From Agriotes lineatus (taxonomy: Eukaryota; Arthropoda; Insecta; Coleoptera; Elateridae), in NCBI GenBank assembly GCA_940337035.1, contig CALNHX010007705.1, positions 1 through 64,000 on the forward strand: 64,000 bases of DNA, given 5' to 3'. Both the position numbers and the translations under genes were made by a program. The notes under the pieces were generated by a model. It ran no database searches, was not told the origin of the DNA, and was given only the letters and a program-made list of their open reading frames with translations. Shown here piece by piece: positions 1 through 10,263 of the stretch (within the stretch, counting starts at the first letter, position 1; each line of letters begins with the position of its first letter).

Positions 1-1236
1 TAAACAAGAGGAGTCAAACGAAAACGGACAGAAATTGATAGGCTTTGCCGATATAAACTTTAGGAATTCGTAGAGGAAGCAGTCGGAGAGTATCCGACCA
101 AATATTCACTCTCAAAGATATTCAAACCACTTGTATGAATACAACACGGAAATCCATGCTATTTTCATTGACTTCAAATGAGCTTACGATTCAATAAGAA
201 GACCTCAATTAATCCAGGCCATAGAAGAATTAGGGGTACCAGGAGAGGTAATCTAGTTAGTAAACGTAACGTTAACTGTCTCCTACAATATAGTTAAGGC
301 AAATGGGATGCCGTCAGAACCGTTCAACGTCAGGAAGGTGATCCGCTGTCCACGACACTTTTTAATTTAATACTAAAAATAGTAATAAGAAAAAGGGGGA
401 TAAATAAAACAGGGAGGGTAACGAACAAGAGTCACCAGTGTCTAGCATATGTGGACGACGTCACACTGTTAGCAAGAATACCAAAGCAGCTAAAGAAAAT
501 AACAATGAATCTGGAATAGGTAGCTTGAAAAGCTGGTTTAATAATTAACGAAAGGAAAACTAAATATATGATAATGGGAAGCAAAGTATAAATAGCAACA
601 GGAAAAATTGAAATCACACTGGATAACACCAGGATAATAAAAATAGACAAAGTTTAGAGCTATACCTACCTGGGCGTTGTAATCACAGAAAACGGAAATA
701 ACATTAAGGCTAGTAAAGGGGGACAGATGTGCAGGTGCGTTAAGTGCGATATTAAAATATAAAAGTGTATCGCGTAACACGAAAGTGAGGGTGTATAAAA
801 CGGTGTGGAGACCTACTGTAACTTACGGGTGTGAAACGTGGGTGATGAACAATGCAGACAAGGAAAAGCTAGAAGTGTGGGAACGGAAAATTCTAAGAAG
901 AATCTACGGAGAAAAGAGAGTAGCAGAAGGATGGGAAACGAGAAGAAATGACGAGTAATACAGATATATTGAGAAAAAGAAAGAACACAGTTCGTGATCG
1001 CCCAACGAGTAAGATGGCTGGGTCATGTCCAGAGGGTGGACAACACAAGAATACCGAAAGTAGTGCTCAAAATAAATGTGGTTAGAACAAGAAGAAGAGG
1101 ACGGCCGTATGGTTGGAGGCAGTAGAAGGAAACCTGAGAGAAAAGGGAGTAAGAAACTGGAGAGAAAACGCCAAATACCGCAAAGAGTGGAAGAAAATCG
1201 TACAGCTATAGCCTAAATGGCTTTATATTATTATTA
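1..1236 (+). mobile_element. Decayed non-LTR retrotransposon (LINE) fragment, RT C-terminal half and 3' tail
   Basis: No long ORF survives, but reading across frames recovers reverse-transcriptase motifs. An IFIDFK-x-AYDS-like motif (RT palm motif A region) lies near 160-195, and a typical post-RT stretch with WERKILRRIYG lies near 877-915. The fragment ends with an (ATT)n-like tail near 1223-1238, the usual 3' end of some insect LINEs. Multiple stops and frameshifts show it is long dead, and it runs off the left edge of the window. The exact clade cannot be assigned by eye. Confidence 0.75.
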
Positions 1237-1639
1237 TTTGGCGCAATGGTGTCAAAAAGTTGAATATCAATTGAGGGTCTACCGTCAAGCTAACATTTGG
1301 GAAAACTTACCTAGTGTGAAGACGGTCAGCTGATTCTAAGGGTTGAAGCAAATTTGGATATTCGATATTGGCGACAAAGATCTGAAAATTCAGTTGCTAA
1401 TTGGGGCTAACGCCGCGTCGATGTAAAACTATTAACGGAAACATCCATCAGCTCAGTTCGGAACTCACGGTAGTCGAAAGGAAATTGGGTTAGACCGTAA
1501 TGGAGAAAGTATTTGGAGAGAGTACAAATAGGACCGCAACAGCCTTGATGATAGCTTTCCTATGACAACAAGAAGCATCAGTGACTGATTTGTGAAGACT
1601 GGGTGGGTCCCATTGAGAAGGGGACAAATTTAGAAGTAA

Positions 1640-2430
1640 AGATTTCCGGACTCAAACACTTCAAAAAGACAGTGATAATCAATTCCGAGAAAAGGTAGAA
1701 AGATGCTTTTCCATTTATTGAAGATCATCCGGAGTTAGTTGACAATAAGATTATGGCCGAGAAAAAAGTAGTACTGCAACAAAGAAACTTGTTGAATCTG
1801 AAATGTGGCCACTTAACGATCGGTCTTTGGAGATTGGATCAACGAGGGTATTACAGGCGTATTTCCTGAGGATGCGAAATTGAATCTTAGAATTTATTTA
1901 ACACACCAAGAGGTTTCTCTCAGAGATGCAGCAGCGAGACTTCTCCAATCTTTCTGCCTGGATGATAATTATATGACGTTTTTATATTCAGGGGATAAGG
2001 TTATTCACCCTTTGTGTTGGATGCGAAGATAAGTGGAAGTTTTCATTTAAGAGTGTGGGAGTTCACTGAAGCAGCAGGAGGATTTGTTAGTGACTCAAGT
2101 ACACCACTGGAAGCCTTGAACCTAGATGGGATAATTATAAAGAGAAACATTTTAGCGGTTATTCACAAAATATTTGACCCAATAGGATTTATCTGCACGG
2201 CTATTTAATTTCAAAGTTGGTAAATGAAAATCGGATGGGAAATAGACGTACTCGACGGGGGGAAGAAGGAATCAACTGGGCTAAGGGTCAGAATTTGTTA
2301 TCTTCAATACTGGTGTTCGGGAAGTTGACAATCAGTGGAGAGGAAAGTGAAAGTGTGAGTTTTTACATATTTTGTGATACTAGTGCGACGGCATATTCTA
2401 CATCTGTCTTGCCAAAGGACATATAACATG
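1640..2430 (+). mobile_element. Bel-Pao LTR retrotransposon pol remnant (RT/RNase H part)
   Basis: Frames at 1800-2430 give pieces that fit the Bel-Pao pol order: a RDAAARLLQSFCLDDN-like stretch near 1925-1970, then FHLRVWEFT, then a KRNILAVIHKIFDPIGF motif near 2145-2190, which resembles the Pao-family 'ITKR.ILS....IFDPIG' signature. A FYIFCDTSATAY stretch near 2365-2400 matches the start of the Pao RNase H domain. Stops and frame changes separate the pieces and no LTRs are visible, so this is a pseudogene fragment. Confidence 0.65.
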
Positions 2431-2678
2431 AAGAACTTCAGCCCCGAAGTTCACCTGCGTATACCGCGAAATTACTCGTCCACCAGGATCGCAGTTTTAG
2501 GCCCTCTGTGGAGTAGGTAACCAGTCAAGGTATTCCAGAAACAAACCATTGTAAAGATTGCTTCGACTAAATCGATTAGCGGTGTTGCCAGATTTAAAAC
2601 ATATTTAAAACGGTGTTATATAATTTCGTTTTCCTTCTTTAACATTGTAGCTCAAACTTGCTACTTTTATTGAAATGG

Positions 2679-3100
2679 CAGAAATTCGTCAGATAGATAG
2701 GAATTACAATAATTCAGAAATATATGCTCTTTGGTATAACATACGGCGCCGTTTATTTTGCTTGCTCTCGCATCTTTCGCAATTCTCGGATTTCGACCGT
2801 TGGCCCGCTTAATATTTAAAATTTTTTGAAGTGGACGTTGCCAATTTTATCGAGTTTGTCAAAGGGAAAGCTCCTACGACGCCTAATTTCGGTTTTCGAG
2901 ATGGCACGGGTTAGATATGTGGATACGCACCTTGAATGATTTTTAAAAAACTTTCCCCGAACCGGCTTCGAGCTCGCTACCTACCCGCCTAACGCTCGTC
3001 GCAGTATTTCTTTTTCTGTCGCTCGCGCATGCAAATCTCATTTTCCTTTTTAGTGCCTCGGATCCGCGTACATCAGCTGCTCCTTGCTACTCGAACAAAA
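2679..3100. other. Intergenic sequence, relatively GC-rich, no gene recognised
   Basis: This stretch has no convincing ORF. A 36-base stretch at about 2683-2718 (GTCAGAT...GAATATAT-like) recurs with few differences at about 3968-4004, so the sequence between, including the CT repeat and the 60-bp tandem repeat, is flanked by imperfect direct repeats. Confidence 0.4.
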
Positions 3101-3107
3101 CCGTTCG

Positions 3108-3195
3108 ATCTCTGTCTCTCTCTTCTCTGTCTCTCTCTTCTCTGTTTCTGTCTCTCTCTGTCTCTCTCTCTGTTTCTCTCTCTATCTCTCTCTCT

Positions 3196-3227
<32 letters not shown>

Positions 3228-3237
3228 TTCTCTCTGC
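3108..3237. repeat. CT/TCTG microsatellite
   Basis: About 130 bases of (TC)n with interspersed TCTG and TCCC units. ORFs read through it on both strands are low-complexity Ser/Leu or Arg/Glu strings with no coding meaning. Confidence 0.97.
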
Positions 3238-3529
3238 AGCCGAGTTCTCTGAATTCGCCGGCGAGTTTCGTGTTTCATCTTGTACATAACATCCGGCCGT
3301 TTGCATTTCATGCAGTTTTCGGATCTTGGGCGCGCTCTATATTTTTAAATTTGGTTTTAAACTCGTGGGTGCCAGCAGCTACTACTTATTAGTTTGTTGG
3401 TCACCAACGTGACTTATTGTCACGCGTACGGCTGTTTATTGTTCTATGCGGAAATTTAATTAATGCTTTTTAAACTAGAATCCCTGACTTTAAACCTTTA
3501 TCTATTTTCTCTCTTTTGTTCGTACACAT

Positions 3530-3915
3530 AATTCGTTTTTTAAATCTTTTCTTACGTTTTCCTGTAAAAAATTCTTTTTTCATGTGGTTCTTTTGCTTTT
3601 TAACCTTTTTTGACGTTTTCCTGTCAAAGAACTTCTTTTTTCATGTGCATATTTTGTTTTTTAAATCTTTTCTTACGTTTTCCTGTAAAAAACCTCTTTT
3701 TCTTTGTGTATATTTTGTTTTTTAAATCTCTTTTACGTTTCCTTGTAAAAGACCTCCTTTTTCGTACAGATTCTTTGTTTTATAAATCTTTTCTTACGTT
3801 TTAGTTTAAAAAAATTCTCTTTTCATATGGCTCTTTCGTTTTTTAAATCTTTTCTTAAGTTTTTGTAAGAAACTCTTTTTTCATATGGATCTTTCGTTTC
3901 TTAAATCTCTTCTTA
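3530..3915. repeat. Minisatellite of about 60 bp, 6-7 degenerate copies
   Basis: Each unit contains TTTTTAAATCTTTTCTTACG, then TTTTCCTGTAAAA, then a CTTTTTTCATGTGG-like stretch. Units start near 3535, 3597, 3658, 3718, 3779, 3839 and 3897. The apparent Phe-rich ORFs here are products of the repeat. Confidence 0.92.
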
Positions 3916-5542
3916 CGTTAAGATAACACTTGGTAGAAATTTTGCATCGGCGTTTGGAGTGGAGGAATGACGTCAGATGAATAGGAATTGCAATAATTCA
4001 GAAATATTTTAATGGTAGGTAGTTAACTAATTAACTAATATGTATTTTGTACTGTATTTGTATTCCTTTCTTGAGATAAGTACTATTAGTGGTATTAGAA
4101 GTTAATAGGTATTCCTAACAATTTTAACTGACATTGAATTATAGAACAATAATAATTTTATATTTACACGCTGCGTTTTCTAAATGCCTACGGCAAAATG
4201 CTATTAAAGAAAAATGTACCTCAGCATGTAAATTCCATAAATTTATTAGGCTAAATTAAAGTTTGTAGAGGAAGCATTAAAAATCTGAAAATTTTTATTT
4301 TAGTGTCATTCTAAATGCCCATGTAAACGCCGACATTTCATATATTTGACTAGCGCAAAAATTCCTTAAAAGAGTTATTTCAGTTTAAAAAAGAGTAAGT
4401 AGCTTTTACCGTTCCCGACCTAATTATTTTGATTTCTAAGCGCCAAATTAAAATCGTAATTGACATATACTGGTCATATTTAAAATCATAATTTAACTAA
4501 TCCTGAAAATGAAGCTTGCGGGTTCCAAGGTCATTGCCGCATAGGGGCAAGCCACTATGTTGCAACAATGTTAAATATTTTCTCTGAAAGCAGGTAAGAC
4601 ACCATTAGTAAATATTAAATAAACAAGGATAGGTAGAAGAGTTCCTTGTCTCAATGAATTATTGACACTTTCTCAAGAAATATTTGCTTATGCAACCCAT
4701 ATTACACCCTTACGATTATTGCCATAAGATTGAACCACTTCACGTTATATGCTGTTTGGTCTGACTAAGAAATGCGTGGAAAGGTGAAGTTTGCATTCAA
4801 TTAGTTCAGGCAAGATCAAGAGTCTCGCCACTGAACAAGCCAATTATTCCGAGGTTTGAGATTTTTACTGTACAATTGGTAGTCGATTGGCAGTATTTCA
4901 AAGTTTTCACTTGGATGGGATGACCAGATACTTTTGGAGTGATTTGACAACTGTCCTTACGGGGATCTAACGTGACGACCAGTGAGGAACCGTTGTGTAA
5001 AATAAATATCTTCATTGACGGAGCGTCCGTCGTAGAGGCAGGTTTTAGGAGATAAATCCAGCCGATTTACCATCGAAAGGTTGTTCTTGAAAAAATCTTC
5101 TGAAATCACAATGGTGAGAGGGTGTTGAATGGCTGAAACAGTAGGACCTCGACTTGAATAAAGTTGAAGTTAAAAGCGACTCACGTCAAGTTAAAATTGG
5201 TAATATTCTCCTTATTTGAAATGAGAACCAGAAGAACTGGTTCGGGAAGAGTTCAGGGAGTTAGAGTTAGACACGCCGAATTAGAATAAAACATTGCTGA
5301 AGCTTGTGGTTTGAATCTGACACAATTCGTTGAAAACTCCCAACCAAAAAAAAATTTAACAACCGCTAAATACGGATTTCGACAGCTAAGCTGTAATTGT
5401 CAATAGCTTTGGAGAGAAACTAACACGACAAAGTTGGCCGAAAATATGTTCTTTACCAAATCATCAGTCAACGTCAGCACTCACGCGCATTCTAAAGCTG
5501 TTTATACTGTCTCATCTGGGGGGCATGCTCTAAGCGACCCAT
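3916..5542. other. AT-rich intergenic DNA with no recognised gene
   Basis: The only notable ORF is a 69-codon minus-strand frame at 4806-5015, which I do not recognise. It could be a fragment of a retroelement, because it has a polyprotein-like composition and no start context. The rest is AT-rich with no structural signal I could support. Confidence 0.4.
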
Positions 5543-5912
5543 CAGGTGTCAACTTCAATAGAGCGTAAAGATCAGAGTGGGGGATGGGTCCTCCAGCTTC
5601 GCTCAAAAGTTTATTATCTTGATTTTAAATAATGGTCAAACTTTCAAAAGAATTCAGCTGTTTAAAACGCATATAGCTTATTTTAGATTCAACAGATTCG
5701 AAAAATCTAGTATTGCCCAATATATTTACGACCCGGATCATGGTATTACGGAAACTGAATATTGTAATGGCGTTAACTTCAACAAAGCAGCTAAATTCTT
5801 TTGAAAGTTTAACCATTTTTAAGAATCAAGATAATAAACCTTCGAACAAAGATGGCGGGTCCATCCTCCACTCTGATCTTTATGGTATATTGTATACTGA
5901 AGTTGACACCTG
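5543..5912. mobile_element. Fold-back MITE (370 bp) that hosts the duplication breakpoint
   Basis: The left end CAGGTGTCAACTTC and the right end GAAGTTGACACCTG are inverted repeats. The inner arms also pair: AAAGATCAGAGTGG with CCACTCTGATCTTT, and TTATTATCTTGATT with AATCAAGATAATAA. No clear target-site duplication is visible. The downstream tandem copy restarts inside the right arm: sequence from 5869 onward reappears from 16907. Confidence 0.8.
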
Positions 5913-7365
5913 TTTGTTCGATACGCAGCAACTTGGATCACAGACAATATTAGATAAACGTTATCAAAGGAAAATCATATGATATTAATGTGAAATACAG
6001 AGATCCTCGCATACAAAAGTTAATAAATTCACCATTATTTGTTAAATCCTAACAAGTTAACTCTTCTTAGATTTCCACAATAATTTTCTTCCACATAGGC
6101 CATTTAAAAAGTATTTTTGCCCCTGTTTTGGTAAGTAGCTTTGTTGGACAAGGTTATAGTTGTAGTTAATCGGCATGCGCTTCTTGAGTGATAGGCACAA
6201 AAAAAGCCTATAGCTGTGAAAGGAGTGACTGTCCTGTTAACTGTGTTTCTTGACTGTTTACGTTGCCCAAATCAAGACTTATTTTGAGATGTGTAACACG
6301 AGCAAAGCCAACTTCTAATTACACTCGTCATCTTCGTCAACCTTGTTATTATATCCCCACTGCAGGGGCATGGGCTTCGCCTCATTTAAAAGGGGTAATA
6401 GAACTTCACGGTTGCCAAAGCTGGATTGGGAGTCACAGTGAAGTCGGCGCTAGATTTTTGTGACCGTTGGCATCAAACACATATTTTCTGGTCTAAAACT
6501 CGAGGCGTCATTTCCGAGACACATCCACTACGACAGCAAAGAAGTCTTTAGTGACGCTTTAGTTACTTTTGGTTAGGGGTTTAGGTATATAAGTTTCTGT
6601 TTAAATATTCTCCAGTAACACCTGATAATGTTAGAAGATGCTTTTCAAGTTTAAAGGCTGAAAGATAAGTTTATAATTGTTTGTTATGACATTTGCAAAT
6701 CACAATTATTATAGTAGCAAGTAATTGTAAATGTCGATGATTTAGAATTACAATTAATTCGATGTTTGGGTTTTTGTAATGGAAACAATTTCTCTTGTAA
6801 ATAAGTTCGCATTAGATTTATCTGTTCTAATTGATGTTTGCCTAATTTTTATGTTTGTAACTAGAAATATTTCAGTAGAAATTAAGCTACGAGTCTGCAA
6901 ATACATGTGGTTGCTTAAAACCAAAATCATTACAAAAAATTTAATTAACGTTATTTTCTTAAGATTCATATTTTTATGAGCAACGAATAACTAAGAACAA
7001 AATTTGTAAATGTTGTTAATGACGTCTCCTGATAATTTTAAAAAGTCCCTACTTTTAGTAAATTTTTTTAATTCTAGGAAGTACTCGCCTAAATATTATC
7101 ATCAAAGAATGTATTGATTCATCAACAGCTTTAAGATAAAGAGGAATCCCCCATAGAATAACAGTTCATTGCGTGTTTGACGCAATAGATATTTTATAAA
7201 ACAAGGGTCTTCCCCTATATTGTAGCATTGTCATATAGATCGTGAAATCAAACCAATGCAATAGCTACAATTTCTACAACGCTTGAAACAGACGAGATAA
7301 TACTATCTTGCCCGATAACGCTACTGCACTTATACTGAACTAACAGCACAACAGTTACATTCAAG
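5913..7365. other. Upstream flank of the double-SIAH gene
   Basis: This stretch has no recognised gene. It is almost identical in the second copy at 16951-18403. ORFs at 6263-6463 and 6754-6979 are conserved only because the whole segment was duplicated. A TATTTTATAAAAC TATA-like sequence sits at about 7190, roughly 170 bases before the SIAH start codon. Confidence 0.5.
7188..7201 (+). promoter_or_regulatory. Possible TATA box of the double-SIAH gene
   Basis: ATATTTTATAAAACA lies on the coding strand about 170 bases upstream of the ATG at 7366. It would imply a 5' leader of about 140 bases. This rests on sequence likeness alone, and in AT-rich DNA such matches are common. Confidence 0.3.
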
Positions 7366-8889
7366 ATGGCATTGCTTAAGCACGTAGTTGTGCCTGAAAG
7401 TATTTTAGACGAATTAAAATGCTCTATTTGTTCGTTGTACCTGTCAGTACCGCCGATCGTGTATGTAAACAAACATAACCTTGCGTGTGGTCGCTGCTCC
7501 AGCAACGCATTATTAAACTACCGAGCGAGAGCCTTCGAAACCGTCGCCAAAGTGCTGCTTTTTCCCTGCCGGTATGTCAGCAAAGGATGCACCGAGAAGG
7601 AGTTGGAGTGGGCGTCTGTGGAAAGCCACGAAAAATCGTGCGACCATCGTTCCTTCGAATGCCCTTTGATTTACTTGGAAAGGTGTAAATGGGAAGGCGA
7701 CTCGAAAAGTCTGCTAACACATTTTACAACAAATCACCATCACCTCGTGTTACAGGCTAACCAGTTTAACCTTATTCTCCATGCGAGCAGCGAGGACATC
7801 AAGCTGATGGAGGTGAATACCAATCTCTTCCTGATACATCTGATGACAGACGCGCACGAGGGAAAGGCTTGGGTTGGCGTAAAATGTGTTGCGAAGCAGG
7901 AGGGTTCCTTCAGTTTCAGATTGGAGGTGAAGGATCCTGAAGACAGCAACACATTGATATTTAAAAATCCCGTCGCGTCTAACGAAACATGGAAATTTGA
8001 CAAAAGTAAAGCTTTGGAGTTAAGCATGAGCTCCATAAAAACCATATTAAAGTCGTCTAAAGTAATTTGCAATATCTACATAACGGGAGTGTCTAAGCCC
8101 ACAGCATCCAAGCCCACAGCCTCCAAGAGTGCAAACATTGACCTGAACATTCTAAAAGAACTGGAGTGTCCTGTCTGCCTGGAATTTATGGTGCCTCCTA
8201 TATTCGTTTGCCAAAACGGCCACAGCATTTGTGGTGAGTGCAAAACAAATTTGACTATTTGTTCGGTCTGCAGAATTCCTTTCGGGAGTACACGAAACTT
8301 CATTCTGGAGAATCTAACCACCCACATAACTTATCCTTGCAAAAACAGCGGCTTTGGGTGTAATTTCGTTGGAAATTCCAGTAGCATCGGCGACCACCAC
8401 AAAAAATGCTTTTCTAAAACGATTCTCTGCCCACTGAGCGAATCTGAAAACTGCAGCTGGAGGGATACCGTTGAAAGCTGTTCCGCTCATGTTCATGAAA
8501 AACATCCCCGTTCGACTTGGATGGTTGTGAAGCAAATGATGTACCGGCATTTGCGTTCTTCTGTTACGACCGATTTCCATATTATGAGTTGTAAAGAGCA
8601 ACTGTTCAAGGTATGTTGCAAACACAGTTCAAAGTTTGGCGGTCCCGTTTCGTGGGCTTTTCAGCACATTGGTTTAGACCCAGATGCGCCACCAGAGTAC
8701 AAGTTTGAAATTGAGTTTATGGATCAGACCAACAGCGGGAGGAAGTTGGTTATCGATTCTTTGTGCCGTGGAATGACAAGTGACAAAGATGCCTTTAATA
8801 ATTCCTTGAATCTCCCTTATAACCTTATGGAACCGTTTATAGCTGATAAGGAGTACCTTATTTTTAAATATGATATATGTGCCCTGTAA
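7366..8889 (+). CDS. Double-module SIAH/Sina-like E3 ubiquitin ligase, intact copy (507 aa)
   Basis: The intronless ORF encodes two SIAH-type modules in tandem. SIAH/Sina proteins are RING E3 ligases that bring E2 enzymes to substrates through a C-terminal Sina domain, and known members have one module of about 280-320 residues. In module 1 the RING is degenerate: it keeps C19, C22, C41 and C44 but lacks the C-x-x-C of the last pair, and the Cys/His ligand pair is altered. Its SIAH zinc fingers are complete (C68, C75, H88, C92; C99, C107, H119, H124). In module 2 the RING is complete (C268, C271, C282, H286, C289, C292, C299, C302), as are the zinc fingers (C325, C332, H344, C348; C355, C363, H375, H380), with a Sina-like tail to residue 507. 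A KPTASKPTASK linker near 246-257 joins the modules. The start was chosen as the first ATG, shortly before the first Cys pair. It is a likely cytosolic E3, with module 2 the catalytic one by inference. A nearly identical damaged copy lies 11 kb downstream. Confidence 0.9.
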   Translation: MALLKHVVVPESILDELKCSICSLYLSVPPIVYVNKHNLACGRCSSNALLNYRARAFETVAKVLLFPCRYVSKGCTEKELEWASVESHEKSCDHRSFECPLIYLERCKWEGDSKSLLTHFTTNHHHLVLQANQFNLILHASSEDIKLMEVNTNLFLIHLMTDAHEGKAWVGVKCVAKQEGSFSFRLEVKDPEDSNTLIFKNPVASNETWKFDKSKALELSMSSIKTILKSSKVICNIYITGVSKPTASKPTASKSANIDLNILKELECPVCLEFMVPPIFVCQNGHSICGECKTNLTICSVCRIPFGSTRNFILENLTTHITYPCKNSGFGCNFVGNSSSIGDHHKKCFSKTILCPLSESENCSWRDTVESCSAHVHEKHPRSTWMVVKQMMYRHLRSSVTTDFHIMSCKEQLFKVCCKHSSKFGGPVSWAFQHIGLDPDAPPEYKFEIEFMDQTNSGRKLVIDSLCRGMTSDKDAFNNSLNLPYNLMEPFIADKEYLIFKYDICAL

Positions 8890-9945
8890 CTGTTTTTTTA
8901 ATATATTGTATTTTTAACTTTTCCTTTGAATATCAATTGAGAACTATAATTAGTTATATTGAGGCTCCAATACTAAAAATTAAATTTACAGTATGTTATT
9001 GTGTTATCGACAGATAAGATTACGATAGTAAATTTACATCTATATTGGAAAACATTTTATAAACTAGAATTGTAAACGGTACAACTTTTATATGAACTAT
9101 TTATTAAATATTTGGCGGTTTTGAAATCTTTTCTACATACATATATTCCTGACTTATCTAAGAATTCATCAATAATTAAAATGTTAAGTACACATTGTAA
9201 AGGCATTTCTGTACCAATGTACCTACCTAAAAAATCAATATTTTTAACTACCAAAGAATGTAATTAAATTTATATACTCTTGAAAAATGGTAAATTTGGA
9301 ACAACAAATTGTTCAGGTTGATTTTGGAACTGCTTTTTAATTTTTCTCTCTTAAACTGAGGAGTGTAAGGGAACTTCAGGTAGGTAATGTATTTATTTGT
9401 ATCGATGCCCTTATTGCTTCAAATGTAAATAGAAATAATGCAAACACTATGTCATCTACGTCCTTAAACGTGAGTGATTGGTTTATTTTAAATTGATAAA
9501 TATATTTACTACATAAATGAAGAATTTTAGTCAGCATACAGCAGTATATTATGCAACTCTATTTACCAGATATTTGGGTTGCCTACTCTGCCCTAAGTTA
9601 CTGCTGAAAAACTTTCGACGTTTCCTAACAAATGCACATAGTAAATATACTCCTTATGTGCGTAACTATTGTTTTATATTCCAAACAGTTGTGCAACTCA
9701 TTTAGGGCCAAAAAGATTGGATCTATCCTAAACTCAACCGTTAACGAGTTATTCTTGATTTTATAATTTTTCGGGCCAACATTACGTGGGCTATGTATGC
9801 TATTTCTTTTTCATAACAATTGAACGTTAGTGTTGACAAACAATACTATTGTTTTCAGTTTAACTGTCAAATTATTAAAAGTTAAATAACTACAGTTGTT
9901 ATACTAAAAAGTTTTTTAACATCGCTAATTTCAACGCCTAGATTA
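8890..9945. other. 3' flank of the SIAH gene; a faster-diverged part of the duplication
   Basis: No gene is recognised. An ATTAAA possible poly(A) signal lies near 8980. The corresponding part of copy 2 (19928-20992) shows many substitutions and small indels by eye, unlike the near-identical blocks on either side. Confidence 0.5.
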
Positions 9946-10263
9946 TTTTCGAACGCGAAATACGCAGATATTGTGTATGTGTATGGTTGGTGTATGGGTA
10001 ATGCTTTAGCAGCGAGGGAATAATGCAGAAGAAGGTATCCTAACAGAAGAAGACCTACACGTAAAGTTTTCACTAATTTATATAGGCAATTAGAAGATCA
10101 CGGGGCATTCAAGCCAAGGTATACGACTGGCGAAGGTATTGTTCGTATACCCAAAAACAATGAAGATCAAATTAAAAAAATTGTAGAAGATCTGGAATTA
10201 AGTGTGCGGAGAACTTCTATGCGTACGGAATATCCAGAAATCAAGTGTATTATCCACCAATAG
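9946..10263 (+). pseudogene. DUF4817-type helix-turn-helix of a DDE transposon, N-terminal remnant (copy 1)
   Basis: One frame reads SNAKYADIVYVYGWCMGNAL, then a stop at 10021-10023, then RRYPNRRRPTRKVFTNLYRQ and LEDHGAF, ending at a stop at 10261. This is the typical start of the insect transposase family with a DUF4817 HTH domain (an 'ADM...YG...GN...A...Y...RYPNRR' layout followed by 'LYR.L...GSF'). The catalytic DDE part is missing. The repeat at 20993-21310 is the same remnant in copy 2. A better-preserved relative lies at 46070-47319. Confidence 0.7.

Noticed and set aside
3029..3392. Overlapping ORFs of 74-102 codons on both strands
   Set aside because: They are translations of the CT microsatellite and are low complexity in every frame.
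3530..3915. CRISPR-like regular repeats
   Set aside because: Units are contiguous and degenerate with no unique spacers, and the genome is eukaryotic; this is a minisatellite.
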